From the NCBI GenBank assembly GCA_030144725.1, contig JASKMD010000271.1:1-64000 (forward strand): DNA of 64,000 nucleotides, written 5' to 3'. Positions 41,601 through 55,300 of this stretch are shown piece by piece. Every line of letters starts with the position of its first letter. Position 1 is the first letter of the stretch. The position numbers and the translations under genes are program-made. A model generated the notes under the pieces. That model saw nothing but the letters and a program-made list of their open reading frames with translations. It had not been told where the DNA came from and did not search any database. Source of the stretch: Haematococcus lacustris. Lineage: Eukaryota; Chlorophyta; Chlorophyceae; Chlamydomonadales; Haematococcaceae.

Positions 41601-44600
41601 CCAGCAGAGCGCCCCACCCTAATCCTGCCTCCTGCCTATCTGCACAAGGACATGGCCTACACCAGCAGTAATTATCCTTGATTTATCCTTTGCACCCCAT
41701 TTTTGCATAACCAAGAAATGCTATGTACCAAGTTTCTTGTTTAATCCCAGATAAAAACCATCCCTACACCAGCAGTAAAGTGCCCTCTCTTGGTTATGGC
41801 ACGCTTGCATGCGATGATTGCAGGCTGGGTGGGCAGCTGGCAAACCTGTCACCTCATAGACACAGAGCGTCTGTCTTCCTTGGCATGAGCTCTCAAGTGC
41901 CTGAGCAGCTGAGGTCAGCCACCTACAACCTCATTGCCTTCATAGGTACGACACTGGCAGCTCTGCATGCAGCTTGCCCTGGCTTGCTATGGCTTACACA
42001 ACTACCCTCTTGGTTGTGTGTGTGTGTGTTTGTGTTCAGGCAGTCCTGGCATGATGAAGGTGGGTAGCTTATAAGCATCTATTGCTGGCTGCTTCAATGC
42101 ATGCAAAGCAACCAATGCTCAGTATGTGTACATGCTAATGCCTGCGCTTGGCTGTGCAGCAAGTGCTACAGTTTCCAGCAGTACCATCCGCTCCGTTCCG
42201 TACCTCAGGTGCACAGTGCCTGCAGTCGAGAGCCAGCTCATCATGATGTGTTTCAGTACATGCACGCCACGACCCAGCTGGTGGCCTGGACTAGGTCTTG
42301 GAAAGCTAGAATGCAAGGGTGTTCATGGACACCTACCCCTGAACTGCCTGGACACATCCGCAGGCCTTCTTGCTCTGGAAGGCGGTCAAGACCCCATACA
42401 ACAGCCAGGTCAGGTGCTGCCAGGTTATGCACTGTCATGCGGCTGCTGCCAATCGCCAGCCTAGCTTTTAGGATGGGAAGCAGGCGTTGGACAACAGGCC
42501 AGGTCACACCACAAGCAAGGCCAGCAGGGCCTGAGGGAGTTGCAACCCCAGCGGGCTTGAGGTCTTGTTTGAGGGCTCCATGGATGCTGGCTGGGGTTAG
42601 GGCGATGGCCTTCCCTAAACCTGAGATGTCACACCAGTGTTTGTGCCACGTTTTGCCTACAGGCCTCACTGTGTGGCGCAGCCTGGGCTACAACTACTCT
42701 GACGTGGTGGTATGTTCTGGATGTCGGAATGCAGGGCTGCAATGCAGTTGACATAGACCTGTCATGTTTTACGACAGTGTGGCCAGCTGTTGTGAACAGC
42801 AAATGCCCAGAACAGGAACAGTTAAAGAGTGGCTGCCAAAAGGTTGCACTGCTGTCTCTGTCAGGCCTTCACGGGGACACTGCAACGGATACTACAGCTG
42901 CCAGGCACGGCCATGGACATCCGCGTTGCCTGTGAGTGGCATGCCTAGCAGCTGGCAGCTGGTTTAAGCACTAGCTATGAGTGAGGACAGCCATGGAGCA
43001 CTTGCACTGCCATGGGGCGCTACAATAATGAACGAAGGTACATGCCATGGCAAGGTGCATGTCACTAACAGAGTTTGGTAGCCCGCGCAGTCCTGGAAGC
43101 TGAGAAGGCTACATTTCCTGCTGTATTGGGGGCAGTATGCTCAGGGGAACTATTCTGGGTAAAAATAATTGGATAAGCGTGTACCAAGTGAAGGCACCAG
43201 GGTAGGTTACCCCTTGTTTTCTGTGAGTGGTGCATTTGCAGGGCATCGAGACCCATTCATGATTATCCGATCTCAACTGACAGTCCTGCTTCCCAACTAC
43301 CTAACAAGCACGGTGAGTGCACCCAACAGCAGTTCAGGGCCGCAGCTAGGGCAGCAGTGATTGTCATGAGGGTAGTGCAGCAGCAACCTATCAGGCTAGT
43401 GAGGTCATGACAAGTCCCCTTTTATCAAACCCTTCTGCTGCGGTGCAGGTGTCTGGCATTGCAGGCAGCCCCTCCAATGACACCACTGCTGCCATAGCTG
43501 CCGCCATGGACGCCATGACAGCTGGGCTGCGTCTGGTCCGTGACTCTGTGGCTGGCGGAGCAGACGGCTTCAGGGAGCAGCTGTGGGGCAGTACCGGCTT
43601 TGTGCCACCCGCCCTGCCACCGCCACCCTCACCTCCCAGCCCTCCTGTGCTGTCAGGTATGCTGCAAGCTGTACTCTACGACAATGCAGCTGCTCTATTG
43701 TCAACTGCTGGCTGACTGTGAAGCTGTGGCTGTGGCTGCAGGTTCGCCTGGCCTCAGCAAGCGTGGGACATCCATCGTGATTGCTGTGTCTGTGGTGGTG
43801 TGCTGCCTGGTGCTGGGGCTGCTGGGCATCATCACTGCCCACTGGCGCCGTAATGCCCAGCTGCAGCGCTCCCTACTGGGCCATGTGCTGGCCCCTGCTG
43901 CTGGTGACAAGGCCACCCTGGTCATCACGGACGTGCAGGGCTCCAGCAAGCTCTGGGTGAGGCCTGCCTCATGCCTCGCATTGGCTAGTGGCACTCTGAC
44001 TTCTGGCTGAGCACAAGCAGCGGCTACCAGCAGGGCAGGGGTGATGACGCTGGCTGGCTGACCCTGGCTGCAGGAGGTGCTGCCTGCCGCAGTGGTGGAG
44101 GCCAGCATGAAGCTGCATGACAACCTGGTGGGTTGGGATTCATCTCGCAGGCAGTGCTTGTAATGTGCACGTCAATAGAATGGCAGCCCATCGGTCAGTA
44201 TGCTTATGTTCACTAGCTCATTCTCACAACATGCAACCAAACCTCAGTAGGTGTAGTTTTCACCCCCTTGCCTGGCATACGACAACTGTGATGCCCACAT
44301 GATGACTTTGCTGGCCAGTGCTGGTGCAGCCATGATTGGGTTGGCTGGTGTAGGCTAAAGATAGGTTCTCATTGTAAGGGTGGCCGCTACCCCTTGACCC
44401 TACACCTCAGCCCTGCCCACTGTACCATGTTCACCGCAGATCAGGCGTCTGGCCCAGGACCACGCAGGCTATGAGTTTGGGACCGAGGGTGATAGGTGCG
44501 GGCAGCAGAAGCAGTGGCACCCAGTCTGTGACTGCAAGCAGTGGTCCAAACTGGGCCTGTGCCTGCTTGTCATGTCCGCAGCTTCCTCTTGTGCTTTCAT

Positions 44601-47600
44601 ACCCCCGCAGCAGCCGTCCGCTTTGCAACACAGCTGCAGGTGAGTCCTGGCCAATGGCCTAACGTCACAGCGCTGGCCTACTGTGTACTGTATAAGCAGC
44701 TGTCAGCATGCTGTGCACCTCACCGCTGCCTGCCCATGTCTTGCAGGAAGCTCTCCTGTTGTGCACGACCTGGCCGGCGGAGCTGCAGGTCGCCGGCAGT
44801 CCCGGCCTGCCTCTGCACCTCGCGCCAGTCCACACCGGCACCAGCAAGTCATCCTCCGGCAGTGCCCCGCAGCACTCGTTTATCAACCTGGCATCAGCAG
44901 CAACGACCTGGAACGGCCATGACCGCGCATCGCCCCCGTCATACACAGCCAGTGCGCTCCTCTCGCGCACGGCTAAGTCGCTTAAGATTTTGCGATTTGG
45001 CCCAAAAGCGGATGAGCGCAGCCGGGTCAGCTCACAGTCGCGAGTCGATCTGGCGCAGGAGTACAGCCGGCACAGCGGCGAGGGCAGCGCGTCCCAGCCT
45101 GCGAGCCGCAGCGGGAATGGTGCAGCGGCGGTGGTCCCGGAGCACCTGCTGCAGCAGCGACTGAACCCAGTCTTCTCAGCGGGATTGAATCACCACAGCA
45201 CCTCAAGCGCAACATCGGCACGCCAGGTCCAGCCTACAGCATCACATCCATCGTCACAAAGCATCAACATTGAGCTGGTACAACCACAACCGCAGCAGGT
45301 GGCACCTGGACGCAGCATAGCGATACATGCCGTTGAGGTGCGCCACCCAGATGTGCCCTTGGCTTGGCTTTAGAATGGCCAGGCAGGGATGGACCTGTGG
45401 ATGTGTCATGGCTTGCACCTTCCCCTGCTGCTGTGCGCAGGGCCTGCTCGGCCTGTTTGCCCACCAGCCGACAGCAAGTCCAGCTGGGCCCCTAGATGGC
45501 AAGCTCAGCACTGTTGTCAGCTCCAAGAGCTCCATCCTCCAAGTCAGGTAAGCATGAGCATGTCTGATGCTAGCTGATACAATGCTGCTGCCACTGTTTC
45601 ACGTCACATTGATTAGGGCAACATCCCACAGGAACACTGCCCAACGCCCGAGTGCTGTTGCCCTCCCCATTGCAGGACCAGGTTGGCTCCTCTAGCGGTG
45701 CTGCCACCACCTCCCAGCTAGACCTGTCCACTGCCTCGCACTCAGCGCTGGGTCAGGGCCGTGTGGGCTGGCAGCAGCTGTGTGCCCTGTACCGGGAGGT
45801 GGGGCCAGAGGCGCCGGCTGCCCTCATGGTGCTGGCGGGGCTGCGAGTGCGAGTGGTGAGTGCGCCTGCCTGGCAGGGCCCTCCCTGACGCCTCAGCACA
45901 GCAGGTGGCAGTACTTAAGGATTGGCCTTCAGCTGTCTGTCCTGTTCTGCTGGTAGCATTTCTTTTGGCAGCCAGGCTGAATAGCAAGCAGGGACAGGAC
46001 TGTCCGCAGTATCAACCAGGCATTTGAGGTCGAGGCGTTGACTCACGGGTAGGCCTTCAACTGCCTGTCCTGTTCTGCTGGTAGGGTGTCTTATGGCAGC
46101 TAGGCAGGACAGGATGATGCCTCTGGCCCCAGCCCAGCCATGCTGCAGCACTGTGTGTGGTGCTCTGGGTGCTGCAGGGCCTTCACACCGGGCTGGCTGC
46201 CAGTGAGGTGCTGGTGCAGAGCCGCATGGGCGCCAGCGCCACCACCTATGGCGGGGCAGCCCTGGAGCTGGCCAAGGCGGTGCAGGTGAGGGACTGGTGT
46301 ATGCACTGCCTGATCAGCTGCCAGCTCAAGTGGGCAACACACCACTGGCTGCTTGCTGACCCCCTGACCCGCAGGCCTGTGCTCATGGTGGCCAGATCAC
46401 ACTCAGCGCCGCCACCTTCCTCATGGTGGGCTCTGCACCAGTTGCCCTCACATGCCACTCAAGGCCACCTCACCAACTTCCAATGGCTGCAGAATGGCCT
46501 TGACATGCCACGTTGACCATGCCACCCACACAGCATCAGGTGCAGCGAGGACCATTTCACAATCCTTGATCTTGTGTGTGTGGGCTTGGCAGCTCAGCTG
46601 GTGGTGTTGGCTGTGCAGCTGCCTGTGGAGGAGCTGCGGGCTGCCGGCATCAGCGTGGTGCACATGGGCAAGCACCTGGTGGCATCAGGGGAGGGCAAGC
46701 CTGAGGTGGTGCTGGACCTGTACTGCGCCACACTGGGCGCCCCGGTCCATGCTCACCGGCTGTGGGCCCTGGGGCCGCTCAGGTGGGGCGGCGCACCTGG
46801 TGCCATGCATGTCTGCCACTGTGCCATGTGCCCATGATACCATGCAGGGAACATGGCTCTTGTGGCTGAACCCATGGAGCTCTTTGTGGCTTTCTAGATG
46901 TAAGGCCGAGCCCATGCTGCAGCTGCCCCTGACCTGACCTCACTCTGCAGGAGTGTGCGGCAGCTGGAGCCAGGTGTGCTGCACGCCCCTATTGGTAGCG
47001 TCACCACCGCCTTCATGTCAGTGGCTGGCCTGGCCCACGTGAAGGCATGGGACGCCAGCCTTGCCCAGGTGACTACATTGACTACAGCCCACCTGCACAA
47101 CAGCCAACACAAGTCATGCTGCTCATGCACTGGTGCATGTGTGCACCTGCCTGCCTGCCTTCTTGTCTGCAGGAGTGTCTGTCCCTGTACCAGGCCACAG
47201 CCCAGCGGGCGCTGCAGCATGTGGCTGGGCCGCAGCTGCCTGCCGGCTACCTGGTCTCCAGTGTGGAAGCAGATGGCATGATCCTGGCCGCCTTCCCCAG
47301 CAGCCTGCAGTGCCTGCTCTGGGCGCTGCTCACCCTCACCACCTGCAAGGACCTGGACTGGCCCCAGGCGCTGCTAGACAGCCCCATGGGAGAAGAAGTG
47401 GTCACCCGCCAGTACGGCCAGCCCAACCAAACGTGGGACGATCAAGCTTGCGCTGTTACCGACGCTACCACAGCCTACCCACTTGTAGCGCCAGCTACTG
47501 TTGGCGACATGCGGCCAAGCGCTTCACGCACAGCTCGTGCCGCGGGGGCTCAGTGGGTCGGCGCCGGCGCGTTTGGCGGCGATCGCAACCACTTTACTGT

Positions 47601-48671
47601 GCGGCTCCTCCGCGGCCTGCGACTCCGGGTGCGTTGGGTGGTCCTGACAGACGTCTTGACCTAACATGCGATCTGCTTTCCGCTTATGCTGCCTGGCCTG
47701 GTGCAGGTTGGGGTGGATGTGGGTGAGGTGGCCTGCGACCTCACGCCAGCCAATGGCCGGTTTAACTACCGTGGACGCTGCCTCAACCGTGCGGCACGCA
47801 TCAACAGCATTGCTGAGTCAGGCCAGGTGGGCAGATTGTCACGTACATTGGAAGCGCATCCTGCTCTTGCATTGGTTGCATGCATTCAATGGTTGCCAGT
47901 GTGCTTCTCATCATACCCATGGCTGACATCAGCTGTGCTGCCACGTTGCAGGTGTGGTGCTCGGAGGCGGCCTGGGCTGAAGCACGGGGTGCTACCTCAC
48001 CAGACCTGACCCCCTCACAAGCACATGGTGCTGCCTCAGCTGCTGCGGCAGTGCATGTCACCAGCTCAGCCAGCTGGTCAGCCCAGAGCCAGCAGCGGGA
48101 TGGCGGCCTGGCCATAGCCAAGTCAGTGCAGAGCGCCACAACCCAACCCAGCAAGTACACCCTGACCAAAGAGCAGGCTGCTGCACCTATCAAGCTAAGG
48201 CCTGCTGCTGTTTCTGAGGCCAGCCCTGCCCCTGCACCAGCATCGTTGGACATCAGTGCTGCCCAACATACCTCTCCTCTTGGCATGCCTGCTCATGATC
48301 AGACGCTGGCAGCACAATGGCAGCAGGCACAGCATCAGCTGCACAGCAGCTCAACACCAACTGCAGCCACTGAGGGCCATGCTGCAGCCAAGAGCAGCCT
48401 GCCTATGGTGCTGCCTGACCAGCTGCCGCCACTGGTGGCTCAGCCCCTGGGGCAGGTGGAGCTGCGTGGCATCCCAGGCCAGGTGACGCTGCTGCAGGTG
48501 GCCCTGGCATCCCACACCGGCAGGGCCCAGCAGGAGGCGTCAGCCAGGCTAGGCCTCACCGCGCCTGGCTTGCAAGTCGGTGCTGTGGAACAGCTGTTGA
48601 CCGCGGCTGTTGTGGCTCCTCTCACTGGCAATAAAGATCACGAGGTGACAGCATCAGCAGGGGGCAGGTAG
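38639..48671 (+). CDS. Receptor-type class III nucleotide cyclase, array copy C (type 1 core), probable frameshift
   Basis: Same architecture. Exons start 38639-38811, 39080-39194, 39506-39664, 39747-39866, 39950-40012, 40168-40518, 40593-40741. The helix/C1 exon is 43742-43956 and the last exon 47952-48671. The juxtamembrane and C1-linker blocks are type 1 (SPHRHRASVFLG, FTGTLQRILQLPG), while the promoter and ectodomain N-half match B and D. Two oddities: the exon ending near 45547 (SSIL...) is one base short compared with A, so the usual donor gtaagc at 45548 would throw the rest out of frame; a gtcagg donor at 45543 would keep it in frame. At the 3' end an extra G after the last GAG codon adds nine residues (VTASAGGR-type tail) before a new stop. 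All catalytic motifs are present. The gene may work only if the alternative donor is used. Confidence 0.8.
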
Positions 48672-49226
48672 GTGTGATCTGGCAGGGACAGGCAAGGGAA
48701 GGGAGGCACAGAGGCATGGTGATGTGCAATGCTGGGGTGAAGAGCAGCGACATGCCCGCAAGGCCAAAAACAATAAGTGCAGATTTGCTCCTGCATCATT
48801 GGTTTGCATATAACAGCACACTCATTATAAACTTTATTCCGTGATGTGAGTTGACGAGGATGCAGTGATGACGAGGGGATCCGGGCATGATGAGGAGTGC
48901 ATTATGACATTGGCGACTCCTCTGTGCCGAGGCACAGCAAGATCAAGTGTAAGTAATGTTTTGATGTGAGCCCAGCTCTACACCTGTCAACAACTCATCT
49001 ATGACAATGGTCCCTGTCCCTGATCTCGATGTTTCCGTTATCATTCCTGGCCCTGAGGCCTGCAGCGCTCTGGTGTAACTAAATGGGGACATGTTGTCAA
49101 GGCTACTCTCGTTGCGCCTGGCAATAGTGAAATGAGATGGATCACAGACAGCCTGCACTTGTGAAAGCTACGCAGCGGTGTGGACAGGATCCTACAGCAT
49201 GTCATTTCAAAGCTACCTCAATACTA
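48672..49226. other. C-D intergenic spacer, 5' part
   Basis: Near-duplicate of 37910-38478. No gene is seen. Confidence 0.6.
48948..48952 (+). terminator. Candidate TGTAA polyadenylation signal, copy C
   Basis: TGTAA 277 bases past the shifted stop, in the spacer segment shared with copy B. Confidence 0.3.
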
Positions 49227-49386
49227 GGGTCCATGCGGGGTCAACTTACGGCTTCGACTTACCTGCTTCGCCGCGAATGCACAGAGTGCAGGCTGCAGAC
49301 AGGCTGCATCAGACTGTAGTACCGGGTTGTATCCGATAGTACCGGGTCGACACGGCATTTGGCCTAGCTTTAGCGCCGAAGCAGTG
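49227..49386 (+). promoter_or_regulatory. Proximal promoter/leader of copy D
   Basis: The GGTCCATGCGGGGTCAACTT block is again 160 bases before the ATG, and the leader is almost identical to that of copy C. Confidence 0.5.
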
Positions 49387-52300
49387 ATGTCAAACCCAGT
49401 GTGGCGTCTGGTGACTTTTGCTTTGCTGCTTCCGGGCAGCGTAGGGGTAGCGGTCAGCTCACAGGCATCGCAACTAAGCAATTGCAGTGAGTCGGTACAA
49501 CGCGCCAGCGACCAATGCTTCGAGGACACCGCGCGCTTCGTGGCGTCCGTAGCTGACCGGTGCGCCGGGGAGGGCGCGCACTTCGCAAGCAGGGCCGTGC
49601 CAGGGTCCCTCAGCCTTGAGAGTCAGGCTGAGCACATTGGAACACAAAGTACATCATCCCTTCATTAGAACGTACTAAGGGCTCCAGTGTCGTACCTGAC
49701 ACTGGTGCATTACCCTGCTTCCAGTATCTAATGCCCAGTGCTGTGCCATGTGCTGAAGTCATACTCTACCTCTCCCAATCACATCCTCTCCATCCTGTAC
49801 GTCCACCATCCCAGGCACAGCTGGAGGCATCCAGACCTACTTGCAGAACAGCACAAACAGCCTGCTCAACGCCTGCTTCAACACAGCGGCAGCACCCCTC
49901 AGAGTAAGCATGTTACAATGGCTTGTGCCAGTAAACGAGCTGGCTTGAGCCGTGACCTGTGTGTGACGTGCTGTGACCTGTGTTCACATGGCTAGCATCA
50001 TGGAGGGCTGTGCAAGTCCTTCGCCCCACTGATGCTGCCACCACTGGCTGTCATGCTGCATCAGGGAGGGGCTGTGCACGACCTTCACTGCAGCACGAGC
50101 ATTTCAGCATTTGGGATTAGTTGATATCAGAGCACAGGGTAGACCTGGTTGTCTGCAGCTGTAACCATCGCTACTTATTGACTTGCCCTGCTTGCGCTGT
50201 TGCAGCCACTGCGAATGCTGATCATACCTGGCTATGTCAGCTTGGTTCAGTTGGTCACAAGCCAGTTCACAGCCAGCACCGGCATCCCAGTCACCATCCA
50301 ATCGGCAGACTATAACTTGAAGGCTGACTGGATGGCAGCCTTTACTAGAAGCGTTGACAAAGCGGTGTGTACCTTCTCTATGGCAAACATGCAGTGCACC
50401 AGGCTCAGCTCCTAACCGAGCTAAACACTCCTGGTATCTGCAGGACAACAGCACAGGTCCAGACTTTGATGCCCTGATGTTCATGTCTGAGATGATGGGC
50501 GAGCTGGGCAGCAGTGGGGCGCTGATGGACCTGCAGCCTTTCATCAAGGGTGATGCAAAGCAGGTAAGGCAAGAGGAGCAGGTGGTGACACATCACTTGC
50601 CCAGCACCTGCACTCATCTTGACCCCTGCCTGTGGCTGGCCTGCAGGTGGTGGACTGGAACGACCTGCAACCCTACCAGAGCACAGTGAGCTCGCTGTAC
50701 AAACAGCAGGTGACAGTAGGTGCACCTCACTCTCACCGCCTAGTGGCCGCCTCCATGGTTCAGACCTAGCCTCGGCATGAGAAGGTCACACCAGGTCACA
50801 CTGCTCTTGTCACACCAGAAAATCCATGCGAACGCCATGACAGCTAAACTTAAATAAATGTTCATGAAGTAGATGTGCAGCTAGAAAAGCTGGTTGAAGC
50901 CCACACCGTTGGCGTAATGATTGAAGCAGCAGCTCCCTGTCCTGTGTTGGCCACAAGTTGCTCTTCACCTCACCAGAAGTGCTGGAGCTCATTTGCAGGT
51001 GTTGGGCATCCCAACTGTAGAGAACCCCTTCATCATGTACGTCAACTGGCCACTGCTGACCTCAGCGTACAACATCAGCCGCCCCACCCTCAGCCAGCCT
51101 GGGCGGCTGTCCTTCTACCCTGACACGTGGCAGGAGCTAATCAGCGTCATGCAGCGGGTCAACGCCACAGCCAGCGACCCAGCCACAGGCTTGCCCCGCC
51201 ATGCACTCTGCCTGCCCCTTCAGAGCTACAATGTTTTCCTGCTCCAAGCTGTGATGGCCAGCATCATGCAAACGCAGGGCTACACCCAGGGCTTCCTGTA
51301 TGACCCACTGACGCTGGAGCCCCTCACCAACAACACCGCCATGCAGCAGGTGGTGCCATGCAGGCCATGCAGTGAAGTGGTGCATGCATTGGAAGGTCCA
51401 CAAGTCACCTGCCCTTGTTGCATGCAGACATTACACATTACTAAAGAGCTGTCCCCTTACATCAGGACGTTTGACTTGGCTGATGTTGTGGACATGAGCC
51501 AATATGCCATAGCCCTAGCTGGGACTGAGGTCTTCAAGTCCATCAGCCTATCACGCAGCAATCGCCAGTTCATGGGGTGGGTGTCAGATGATGGTGCTGA
51601 GCTGCCCTCACCTTCACTACACCGCCATCCTAACCACAGGCTCTCATAAGCATCATATTGCAAATGGCTTACATGTCCACAACTTTGCAACATTTGCCCA
51701 CCACGTTACAAGTGTGGGGTGTTTTGTTTTGACCAACATTTGACCAGTGGTCAACAACATGCTGTTACCACCAGCAGCTTGCACTCCCTCCTCTGCTTTG
51801 TGCTCCCTATGTTTTTAATACATGATGCCAGGCTGTGTGCTCAGCTGCTGCCTGTGCACCTGCAGGCAGCTGTCCATGTCCCCGCTGCCCGCCAGCACTG
51901 AGGTGTTGGACCGGTCCACCATGCAGCTGGTGCCCTGCACCCAGGAGCTGTGCAACAGCCGGCGGGCCACACAGTGAGCTATGCAACCCGCAAGGATGTC
52001 GGGATAGTTGGCAGTCAGTTAGCAATCAGTTAGCAGTTAGTTAGCACTACCACCTGTCCAAGCCACCTGACCAGGGAGCCAGCAGGCCCAGCCCACTGCA
52101 GGCATCAGTCCACGCCAATATAAACAGGCTGATCTGCTGCACCATTGGCTGGTGGCCTGCCATGTAGCACTGCATTGCGTGATGGCTGCAGGCTGGGCGG
52201 GCAGCTGGCAAATCTGTCACCATCCCGATTCAAGGAAGCCTTTTTCTTGGGCATGAGCTCCCAAGTGCCTGAGCAGCTGAGGTCAGCCACCTACAACCTC

Positions 52301-55300
52301 ATCGCCTTCATAGGTGCGCCACTGGCAGCTCCGCATGCTCATCGCCCTGGCTTGCAAAGCATGCACAGCAGCCGCTCACCTCCCTTGTCCTGTGTGTGTG
52401 CGTAGGCAGTCCTGGCTTGATGAAGGTAAAGGGCAATGGGCAGCTATTGTTGCTGCTGGTGTTGCAGTGTGCAGCCAACAGAAGATAACAATCATGTCTA
52501 TTTTACTTTACTTTACTTCTGCAGCAAGTGCTACAGCTCCCAATTGTACCGGCCGCTCCATTCCGAAGCTCAGGTGCATACGAGCTGTGGTTGAGAGGCA
52601 GCTCCGCATGCTGCATTGCAGTACATGCTTGCAAATGTTAGCTGACTGGTGCCCATCCTTTGTTAACCTGCAGGCCTGCTCTCCTTCCAGGCTGTCGAGG
52701 CTTCACAGCAGTCAGGTGAGTGGGCAGGGAGATCACCCCTGCTTTGCAAGCAGGACGGATAGTGAGCCTATGTAGCATATAGACAGTTAAGCATGCCCAG
52801 CTCCGCTTTGCTGGCTGTCTTGTTGCGTTGCAGGGGAAAACAGTGCTCCCACATCACAGGCGCCATTGCTGGACCCAATGCAACAGCCAGGTCAGGCACT
52901 GCAAGAGATGGGTTCCACATGACAAACAACAAGTGCTGCATGGATGCTGACTTGCAGCCAGGCATTTTAACACAAAACTTTATGTGGCAGCTGCCCATCT
53001 GCGGCCAAACACCGCCAGTGTTGCTGCACTGCTGCACAGCCGTAACATAGACCACTTGCCAGCTGCTGCTTTTTTCTGACGCAGGCCTGCTGAGCACAGA
53101 TTCATGGAGCTTAGCATCATATGTTAATCATCAAGCCTGCTGCACTCATGGCTTTACATGCTTTTACCAAGGCATGTCTACAGTTGCTTCCTCAACAGCT
53201 TGGCTTGTTGTGGCTGTGTTCACTGTGCCATGTCTGCCTACAGGACTCAATGCGTGGCGCAGCCAGGGTTACAACTACTCTGACGTGGTGGTGGGTGCTG
53301 GACTTGCAACCCAGCTGCAGCCAGTGCGTAGGGCGCCCGGTCTATCCCATTATCAGATCCTCACCAACAAGACATGGCCACCCATATGATGATAGTCGTG
53401 ACTGTCAGCCACCCATAGCTGCATAACCCCCTCGCCCAGGAGTACAATGGAGCGTTGCTTCAGTCACTGAAGCTGCCAGGCACTGCAATGGAGATCCGCG
53501 TTGCCTGTGAGTGACGCACAAATGTGAACAACACCTCCTAACCTTGCAAAACGTCCAGGTCTCATTCAAATTGTACACCGTGCAGCTGCCAAGTATACCT
53601 TGTTCACAAGTAGATAGTGGTCTTCCCGCATCGGCAGCTGCAACAGCTGGATATGTCTGATACACGTGCCTGTGCCACATGGACCTGACGTCATCACTGA
53701 TTCGCCCATACCTTTCAGCAAGGTCATCCATGGTTTATTCTTGCCTCCTGCCCAATATTGGTGCTGTTCAGCAGCTGATGATCGCCACAGGACCCGCAGT
53801 TGCGCCACAGGACCCGCAGGGCAGGCACGCGGATGCCACACATGCCATGCAATGCCAACGTAAACCTGTGTGCATGCTTCATTGCAGGGCAGCAGGACCC
53901 ACAAGAAGTCATCCAGACTGCGCTGACAGGTCTGCTAACCAGACCCAGTAGCCAGGTGCGCCGGTGCAAGGCCAGACAATTACTTCCATGAGCCCATCCC
54001 ATGCTACTGCCTGGTGCACACGTCAGGTTGCTTTGTAATGAGCCCCTGCCGCTGCTGCAGTACGTCAGCAACTTATGAGGCAAGTAGGGTCGTGACAAGT
54101 CCCCTTGGATGACACCCAGCTGCCGCACATCTTGCGATGCAGGTGTCAGGCGGTGCTGACAGCCTCAACAACGACACCACCACTGCCATAGCTGCCACCA
54201 TGGACGCCATGACAACTGGATTGCGTCTGGTCCGTGACTCTGTGGCTGGCGGAGCAGACGGCTTCAGGGAGCAGCTGTGGGGCACCACTGGCTTTGTGCC
54301 ACCCGCCCTGCCACCACCACCCTCCCCTCCCAGCCCTCCTGTGCTGGCAGGTATGCTGCAAGCTGTGCTTTACCACAATGCAGTGCCTACTTCCCTGCCG
54401 CTCCATTGACAACTGCTGGCTGACTGTGAAGCTGAGGCTGTGGTTGCAGGTTCGCCTGGCCTCAGCAAGCGTGAGACATCCATTGTGGTTGCTGTGTCTG
54501 TGGTGATGTGCTGCCTGGTGCTGGGGCTGCTGGGCATCATCACAGTCCACTGGCGCCGCAACGCCCGGCTGCAGCGCTCCCTGATGGGCCATGTGCTGCC
54601 CCCTGCTGCTGGTGACAAGGCCACCCTGGTCATCACGGACGTGCAGGGCTCCAGCAGGCTCTGGGTGAGGCATGCCTCATGTCTCGCCTTGGCTATTAGC
54701 ACTCTGACTTCTGGCTGAGCACAAGCAGCGGCTACCAGCAGGGCAGGGGTGATGCTGCTGGCTGGCTGACCCTGGCTGCAGGAGGTGCTGCCTGCCGCAG
54801 TGGTGGAGGCCAGCATGAAGCTGCATGACAACCTGGTGGGTTGGGGTCCATCTCTTAGGTAGTAATTGTATTATGCCAGCCAATAGAGTGGCATCCCTAT
54901 TGCCACGGTGCTCATGTTCACTACCTCTTTCTCTCAACAGGCAACCAACTGAGATGCCCATATGATGACTATGCTGGCCAGGATTTGCGCACAGCCCAGC
55001 CCTTGGTGCCACTCACAGTACTGGGTTCCCTCAGGTAGTGCTTGTAACGTGCTGGCCAATAGAGCCCGTCGGTCCGTATGCTCATGTTCACTAGCTCTTC
55101 CTCACGACATGTAACCAAACCCATTAGGTGTAGTTTTCACCACCTTGCCTAGTACACGCCCACCCACATCATGCCCATATGATGACGATGCTGGCCAGTG
55201 CTGGCTCACCCTGGTGCAGCTACGACTGGGTTGGCTGGTGTGTTGTAGGGATAGGTTCTTGTTGTCAGGGTGGCCTCTACCCCGCTAACCCTACACCGCA

